22,441 nucleotides of DNA from Cytidiella melzeri (taxonomy: Eukaryota > Basidiomycota > Agaricomycetes > Polyporales > Irpicaceae). The notes below the pieces were generated by a model, which saw only the letters and a list, made by a program, of their open reading frames with translations, was not told the DNA's origin and searched no databases. The translations under genes were made by a program, and so were the position numbers. Below are positions 17,269 through 22,441 of the stretch, in pieces; position 1 is the stretch's first letter, and every line of letters starts with the position of its first letter. The stretch is taken from assembly GCA_022592445.1 (NCBI GenBank), contig JABYQR010000533.1, forward strand, positions 1-22,441, read 5' to 3'.

Positions 17269-17980
17269 TGTTAAGACCGACTATTGTCAAGGGACAAGTT
17301 GTCAGGTCAGAACCCCTTGGTGTAGCTACACTCAAGGTCTGATGATGGTCTAGGCCGCGCAGACGCTGTCAAGCACAGTGGCAGACAGATGATGGTTCGA
17401 TAGAAGGAATATTGACATGAAGTGGATAGACTGAGGTTCTAGCCCCATGTCTAACGGCTATGTATACATGTTGACCTAACTACTTTTGGACCAGTCCGAG
17501 GTAGTGGTAGCAAATTGGAGAAACAGAAAGGAAGAACAATGCACAGAGAACAGCCACTACTCTGGAAAGCCAACGAGAGAAAAGACCGTCAAGGTGCGGA
17601 AACAAGGAACAATAGAAAGGGGAAACATGAGGCAGAGATCAATGGAGAAGGGGTTGAACCCGAAACAGGGGATAGGCGGAGTTGGTCGCAAAACAGGGGA
17701 TAGGCGGGATTGGACCCGATGGAGTGGTAACGGAGGTATGGAAAGGCCGAGGGTTGAACCAAAGCAATGGTAACCAATCGGAGTTAGGTCCAAGGTTTGA
17801 ATGGACATCAGAAGGCAACTGATAACATAACAGTCCGTGTTGAACGGAGGCGATGTGGATCAGGGAATGATGGAGGAAAGACAAGTTGTATCGTCAAGGC
17901 AATTGTAAAGAAGATAACTGATTATCAAGGTACTCGAAGAAGTAAAGGAGAATAATAGGGTGTGAAGACCGTTCGTAACA
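17269..17980 (-). repeat. 3' LTR of gypsy-like element E2 (712 bp)
   Basis: The minus strand starts TGTTACGAACGG after the purine tract and ends CGGTCTTAACA, giving TGTTA...TAACA ends. The adjacent GGGAT (plus strand, 17264-17268) would be one target-site copy, and the E1 ORF is interrupted exactly here. Inside is a 17-bp direct repeat (aaacaggggataggcgg at 17663 and 17691, 28 bp apart). The many short frames in this LTR are not genes. Only one LTR is in the window, so the borders rest on end sequences and context. Confidence 0.65.
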
Positions 17981-17983
17981 TTA

Positions 17984-17995
17984 CCTCCCCCTTAA
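17984..17995 (-). other. Polypurine tract of E2
   Basis: The minus strand reads TTAAGGGGGAGG, 3 nt from the LTR. The stop codon TAA (17992-17994) of the upstream ORF lies inside it, as in the copia element. Confidence 0.75.
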
Positions 17996-19185
17996 GACCC
18001 GTTGTTTGCGAGTGTTGCATCGTCGTCACTGAGTGGAGTCAACGGTGAAGGAGGAGACTCCGGCGTGGTATCATTGTCTTCGACGAGGGCAGGCACTGCC
18101 CTTAGTCTGGTCAGTGGGGCGTTGGTAGGAGTGGGAGCTGGTGGTCTTGGAGGCGGTGTGGGGGTAGGGGGAGTCATGCGACGTTGTTGACAAGGGCGTT
18201 CGACCTGCGGCTCATTCTCTGTTCTGGACCGAGCCAGAGGTGGACGTGGGACCCAGTAGTAATGAGTATTAGCCCGGGCGTTGATAGATATTGCTTCGCG
18301 CTGTATGACAGTAGTGCGAAGACGAAGATCCCGATCCCTTCAAAGTTGCTCCAACCGTGCCAACCATTCCCACAAGATGAGATCAAAACGAGACCACGGT
18401 ACCCGTTGGTCCTGTGAGGCGACGAGCTGTTGAACCATTTGTTCGGTAGCAGCTAACTCGAGAGGAAGACGTGCTGTGGGGATGGTCCTTGCACGGAGAA
18501 ATTCCCGATCTCGTACTGCCCGTAGCCATGGCCCTTCACAGTCCAGTTCATCTGCTCGATTGCTAAAGACAGGGGGAAGTTGTCGACGGAAGACCATGAG
18601 AAACGTCTGGGTGCTTCCCTGAATGGTAGCATTGGCCCAGTCAGGTCGATCTCCAGGCATAGTGGTATATTCAACGATAGGCGAGGGTGTAAATGTGCGA
18701 GCGTGGTTGATGGGGTCAGGAATGTCAAACCATTGGTCAATGAAACCATCATGGTTGGGGTGCTCCCAAACGAGCCGCAAATGCGCCATTCGGCAGAAGG
18801 CCCTGCGGCATCTGGGACTCCAATACGTACGGTTGCGTGTGAAATCTGCCGTGTTGATCTGGATGGTGTAGACCTCATTGTCCTCATACGCCTCCATGAC
18901 GTGCCAAAATAACTCCATGATGACTGCCATAGACGAGAATAAAAGGTTAGGAAAGCGTGCAGCACTACTAGGTGCAGCATCAGCGATAGGAGAGTTGTTG
19001 AAAGTGGAAAGACGAGCATAATTGTAAAGGAAGTGAATGAAGGCACTGCCGTGGCCGAAGGAGAAGTTGGGGTATGAAAGGAAAGGAGTTTGGAAAGACA
19101 TAGAGAATGATAGATCAATCAGATGGTATAGGGAGGGTGTAGTTTTTTGGCCAACGATTGACAGTTCGTTGGAAGTGGTACTCAA
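17992..19185 (-). pseudogene. Non-pol ORF ending in the E2 polypurine tract
   Basis: A minus-strand frame of about 398 codons, interrupted only by a TGA at 18340-18342 (LARLEQL, stop, RDRDLRLRTTV). CGA would restore a helical stretch. There is no reliable start; ATGs near 19100 and 18925 are options. The middle part has VMEAYEDNEVYTIQINTADF, YWSPRCRRAFCRMAHLRLVW, FIDQWFDIPDP and TTMPGDRPDW. The C-terminus is Pro-rich, then acidic (SPPSPLTPLSDDD). It has no RT, integrase or chromodomain signature. The stop codon sits in the polypurine tract, so the ORF is the last coding part of the element, where pol would normally end. The product is unrecognised. Its Ser/Pro 'SPL-x-PL' tail resembles that of the E1 ORF. 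Confidence 0.5.
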
Positions 19186-19372
19186 TCAGGGCGTCCTGTT
19201 GGTGGGGATCGAGGGAGGCCCAGAACGAGTTTATATGATGTTGTTCGTGATCCCGATTGATCTGGTCCAACTGATCACGGTTTTCCACAAACAACATGAT
19301 GGTGTCACTGTCACAGATTTTCAATGTTTCTACAAGACTTGCCTTACCAGGCAACGGTATTATTGGGAATAT
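19115..19372 (-). pseudogene. Upstream frame of the E2 ORF
   Basis: A minus-strand open frame after a TAA near 19373, ending at 19115. It reads IIPLPGKASLVETLKICDSD, VENRDQLDQINRDHEQHHIN, SFWASLDPHQQDALIEYHFQ. It has no ATG of its own. It overlaps the next frame by about 70 bp, so it is probably the N-terminal part of the same protein, separated by a frame slip or an intron I cannot place. The function is unknown. Confidence 0.35.
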
Positions 19373-19374
19373 TT

Positions 19375-19528
19375 AAGTGCTTGTCAAGCGCTTGTCCAGC
19401 GCTTATCCGGCGTTTATTTAGGCGCTTATCAGGCGCTTATCTGGCGCTTATCAGGCGCCTATTCCGGCGCTTATTCTCAGTGCCTATCAATTGATGCGCT
19501 GATGCGCCTTCTGTCTCTGATGCGCTGA
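19375..19528. repeat. Minisatellite with ~11-bp GCGCTTATC units
   Basis: About ten imperfect units with core gcgcttatc (for example aggcgcttatc repeated with one-base changes) from 19375 to about 19490. After these come 'gatgcgct' repeats to 19533. It lies just upstream of the E2 frames and just left of the E3 LTR. Confidence 0.85.
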
Positions 19529-19562
19529 TGCGCTCCTTTCCTTATCTGTGTATCACATGATA

Positions 19563-19658
19563 GAACTCTCTGGAACCTTGTGGAACTTGCTGGAACTATG
19601 ATGTCATAGTATAGAACATTCCATTAGATGATGTCATAGTTCATAGAACCTTCTGGAA
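19563..19658 (+). promoter_or_regulatory. Heat-shock-element-like cluster in the E3 LTR
   Basis: GAA occurs at 19563, 19573, 19583 and 19593, exactly 10 bp apart, with imperfect TTC-like triplets midway (CTC, TTG, TGC). A GAAcaTTC follows at 19614-19621. A perfect three-unit element, GAAccTTCtgGAA, lies at 19646-19658. Heat-shock factor binds alternating nGAAn/nTTCn units at 5-bp spacing. Two TGATGTCA sites (19599-19606, 19629-19636) resemble the bZIP site TGACGTCA. Confidence 0.5.
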
Positions 19659-19863
19659 AAGTCTAGCCTTGTCTTAGAACAAGCTAGAACAAGTCTAGCC
19701 TTGGAGCTGGGTCATGGGGTTAGGTCCTGGGGACAATTGCTATTGGTTGATTATTGAAGTGGCACCACTAGGGCATAGGGCATGCTTAGTAAGGTAGATT
19801 ACTTCGCTTACTCATGTAGGTATTAGGGGTCTTAGGGTAGTACCTGGGGTCCTCCCCTTCAAG

Positions 19864-19872
19864 TATATATAG
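19864..19872 (+). promoter_or_regulatory. TATA box of the E3 LTR
   Basis: TATATATAG about 315 bp into the LTR, downstream of the GAA/TTC cluster and upstream of a pyrimidine-rich region where transcription could start (about 19895-19920). Confidence 0.6.
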
Positions 19873-20033
19873 AGGCACTCCTGAGGGCATATCCCCTCAG
19901 TCTTATCCACTCTGTTGAACCAGGACTACTCAGTACCCACCAGTACTTTGCTCACCACCACTCTTACTCTCTATCTCACCACATCCCCCTCAAGTTAACC
20001 AACTTATCTGGTGAGTGTAGCATTACTGTTACA

Positions 20034-20555
20034 TTTGGATAAGACTGCCCCTACTCCCTCACGTCTTTGGACGTGCTGGAGGTTTCTTTTCCCCTTCTTC
20101 TAGGTCTTGTGCCTGTGCGTGGGCCCCTCTACAAATCCTCTAGAAATAGAGGTAGCCGGACCATAGGCTCTAAGTGGTAGTCGTGTCTAGGCTTTGCCTT
20201 GATGCGCACAACTTGAATCACCCTCTCGCCCGACGCTCCTAGAGCTGATCAGAGCAGGGGTTGGCAGTATGCCAACATGATGAAAGTGTGCCTCCCCACA
20301 GGCGATAGTGGAGTCTGGTGTCAGACAGCTCGTTATAAGAGCTAGACAACAGGACTTGAAGCCCATGAGTGCCTAGGCACGAAGACGGGTAACTTGTTCT
20401 GGCCGGACTTAGTCAGTGTAATACTGATCCGCCAACCATTTGCCGCACGGGTGGAACCGTGACGGAGATCCTATACACCACCGGACCTGGAGAGAGAGTC
20501 CAGGCCGACGCCGGCACTACCCCACGCACACACAGGACCTCTCCTTTATGGAGAT
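20034..20555 (+). other. Untranslated leader of E3
   Basis: About 520 bp between the LTR and the accessory ORF, with no credible gene. The primer binding site should be at its left edge; tggataagactg at 20036-20047 is a candidate, but I could not match it to a known tRNA. The leader is long enough to hold packaging or translation-control structure. Confidence 0.45.
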
Positions 20556-21442
20556 TTGTTCCGCACACCACTGAACTGTCAAGCTCATCACACACTGTCA
20601 CACAGTCACCATGCCGTTTCCCGTTTCATCGCCGCTAGGTCTGGCCGCAAGGCCCCCTACTCCATTCCCGTCCGCAATGAAGTCACTGGACTTCAAGAAA
20701 GCCTCACAGTCTCCAAGGAGACACTCGACAAGTTCAAAGACGCTGGCAAGCCTGCCGGCTCAAATACCCCGACAACAAGCCTCTCATCAAGAGGATTGAC
20801 CTCGAGGAGCAGGCTCGTACCACCATTGAGCATGAAGAGAACCAGGCTCGCATGAGACAGGTCTCTCATCTCATGTCTCAACTTAGCCTTCTCAATGTAT
20901 CGAGAAGCAAGAGAAGCAGGAAGCTGAAAAGCTTTCTCTTCTCCAGCGTATTGAAGAGCGCAACCAACGCGCTTTCATCCCCACTCCCACTCCGCTCCCC
21001 GCTTCTCTCCACTTCCGTAAAACGAAGTTGATACTTGTCAAGAGGAGTTCAACCGATGATCACAGCTGCCTGTCAAAGGCTTGAACCTGTGCTCAAGAAG
21101 CTGGACGCCTCCTTCTCGAGTGGTGGGCAATCATCTAACCACCAGCTCAACACTCGTAGGGAGAAAGCCCAGCTGCTGATCGGCCGTGTATTCATGGTTG
21201 AACAGTGGTTCAAGGAGAATCACACGGACAAGATGACGAATAGGGAATGGAGGATGTTGAAAAAGGACTTGAAGAGTTTAGGCAGGATTAGTTTTGTAGA
21301 CATACATCGGAGATGGGGTTACATACTAGAGCTGCTAGAAGGGCTGTTCGACATGAAGCCTTTGTATATGCGGAAATGGAATAAAATGTATGGGCTGACA
21401 AGCCTCATTTTAGTTGGTGACAACTTCCTGAAAAGGATTTAA
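20556..21442 (+). pseudogene. Accessory ORF upstream of gag in E3 (frameshifted)
   Basis: Coding sense moves through several frames. 20556-20765 (AVSRFIAARSGRKAPYSIPV; ESLTVSKETLDKFKDAGKPA) is followed by 20760-20900 in another frame (YPDNKPLIKRIDLEEQARTT; EHEENQARMRQ). About 20905-21030 in a third frame holds a charged helix (EKQEAEKLSLLQRIEERNQR) and a proline linker (PTPTPLPA). 21035-21442 is open (EPVLKKLDASF; REWRMLKKDLKSLGRISFVD) to a TAA. It ends ~110 bp before the gag ATG at 21555. Region order and the EW...K-x-x-G-x-[VI]-SF motif match 13937-14725. At least three indels make this copy inactive. It is not gag, which follows, and I recognise no domain. As a gag-proximal accessory protein, a nucleic-acid or particle-related role is possible but unproven. 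Confidence 0.55.
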
Positions 21443-21554
21443 TGTGTGAAAACAACTCTGACAAGAGTTCATTGTGTGAAAAGTGGTGTTTCTCTTCTTC
21501 TTATACTAGAAATAGTATTTCGCTTATCCTTTGCTAACTAAGAAATTAGAAGCA

Positions 21555-22441
21555 ATGGCTACTCAATCTAACGCCGGATCCAACACTGCCCCCGCTGCTG
21601 CCTCTAACCTCACCCACTCTGTTCCTTTCGGCAAAATTACGCCGATTGTCTACAACCCTTCAGTTGAGAACTTTGAGCAGCATATTTCCACAACCTAAAC
21701 ACGGCCCAAAGGGCTTTACTCGTACGGTTGAAGGTGGAGCAACTGCTGCCATTGTCCACAATATGATGAATCAAATGGTTCTTATCTGGAACAACCAGCT
21801 GTCCCTCCTGGAGGATAACCTCCAGGAATACGCCGATAAGGTCGCTCAAGACCTATATTCGCAGTCCGCTGCTGACACCCAAGTCCAGCGGATGGACACT
21901 GACCTGGATATGGTCAAAACGACAATCACAAATGTGGTCAACCAGATTAATCAGCTTCCCTTGTCTCAAGGACAAGGAGGATCCTCGCGCCAGCCCAAGA
22001 TTGGCGAACCCCCGGAGTTCAACGGTACCGATGGCAAGGTCAAGTTCAACGAGTGGTTGAACAAGATCTCTCTGTGGCTTGTCCACGAGAACGTTGCTAC
22101 TGACAGGCAACGTATTGCCGTCGCGATGAACCGGCTCTCAGGCGCGGCGGCTCAATACATGGAGCTGTGGATCAAGAAGCTGACGAAGGGTCAGACAATA
22201 GAACGTGGGAAGAGTTCGAGAACGAGCTCAAGGTACAATACGGTCAACGGGATGACAAGGAGGGCGCTTGAAAGGAGCTTAACGCCTTGTTCAATAACAC
22301 GGATCTGGCACACAAGAACTTCGTCAAGTACGCGGAACGCTTCCGTACGCTTGGCAGGCTTTCTGGATACGAGGACGACTTGCTTATTCACAAGCTCAAG
22401 CACGTCATCGAGAAGGACATGCGACTTGTCATGATCGGGAA
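21555..22441 (+). pseudogene. gag: Ty3/gypsy gag of E3, broken and cut by the window edge
   Basis: Starts ATGGCTACTCAA (MATQSNAGSNTAPAAASNLT), then reaches a TAA near 21697. The sense continues in another frame (TRTVEGGATAAIVHNMMNQM; LSLLEDNLQEYADKVAQDLY) and into the typical gypsy gag core: PKIGEPPEFNGTDGKVKFNE, then WLNKISLWLVHENVATDRQR and LSGAAAQYMELWI. A one-base loss near 22190 shifts the frame to TWEEFENELKVQYGQRDDKE, which meets a TGA at 22269-22271 where CGA fits, and then FVKYAERFRTLGRLSGYEDD to the edge. 'PxEFxG...FxEWL' and the following helices are those of Ty3/gypsy gag, the particle protein. With two frame slips and a nonsense codon the copy is inactive. Confidence 0.8.

Larger units (their letters stand above)
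19549..20033 (+). repeat. 5' LTR of Ty3/gypsy element E3 (about 485 bp)
   Basis: It begins TGTATCACATGA and ends ACTGTTACA (TGTA...TACA). A TATATATAG box lies at 19864-19872, and gag lies downstream in the same direction. The second LTR is outside the window, so borders are inferred from the ends. The upstream third is packed with GAA and TTC motifs and two tgatgtca sites. A splice-like pair GTGAGT (20011) and TTCTAG (about 20102) flanks the LTR end; its use is unknown. Confidence 0.65.

Noticed and set aside
17486..17884. Short frames on both strands inside the E2 LTR
   Set aside because: They lie within LTR sequence, are low-complexity, and contain no domain.
18453..19118. A 221-codon minus-strand frame overlapping the E2 ORF
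   Set aside because: The neighbouring frame continues much further, to the polypurine tract, and has more protein-like composition.
20413..20601. A short minus-strand frame in the E3 leader
   Set aside because: No support beyond being open; opposite to the element's direction.

Overview
The window looks like a transposon- and satellite-rich stretch of a filamentous fungal genome, most likely an agaricomycete basidiomycete. I infer this from the style of the Ty3/gypsy pol fragment, the copia gag-pol, the 'AGGGGGAGG' polypurine tracts beside LTRs, and the eukaryotic promoter and polyadenylation signals. No database search was possible. I see no bacterial-type operons, rRNA, tRNA genes or CRISPR arrays, and only one plausible host gene.

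Layout. (1) Positions 1-11932 are a complex repeat locus. It is built from a ~560-590 bp module (M1), an array of diverged ~140-bp monomers whose types recur in a fixed order, and a ~800-bp 'tail' module. Copies run in both orientations: array 1 at 1-1070 plus 6267-6490, array 2 at 8369-9238, and array 3, inverted, at 10538-11345. (2) A very young Ty1/copia element (1071-6261, minus strand) has inserted into array 1. Its two 171-bp LTRs are identical, a GTTAC target duplication flanks it, the primer site matches the anticodon region of initiator tRNA-Met, pol is an intact 1235-codon frame, and gag needs a +1 shift to join pol. (3) At 11919-13325, imperfect inverted-repeat arms (30 bp identical) enclose a TATA box, a 154-aa predicted secreted protein (12537-13001) and an AATAAA signal. 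(4) From about 13.9 kb to the right edge lie fragments of Ty3/gypsy-like LTR elements that appear nested. These are a 5'-ORF remnant (13937-14725, plus), a pol remnant cut in the RT region (14722-15570, minus), an LTR and 3' ORF (E1, 15571-17268, minus), a second LTR and 3' ORF inserted into E1 (E2, 17269 to about 19372, minus), and the 5' end of a plus-strand gypsy element (E3, 19549-22441) with LTR, leader, an accessory ORF upstream of gag, and a broken gag.

How the parts relate. The copia element looks potentially mobile, whereas the gypsy fragments carry frameshifts and nonsense codons. Three of those nonsense codons are TGA where CGA would restore a sensible protein, which suggests methylated-CpG decay. 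The most interesting items are the accessory ORF family upstream of gag, the non-pol ORFs that run into or near the 3' polypurine tracts, a heat-shock-element-like cluster in the E3 LTR, the Ty1-like CUA-AGG shift site, and the ordered monomer array in large inverted copies beside a secreted-protein gene.
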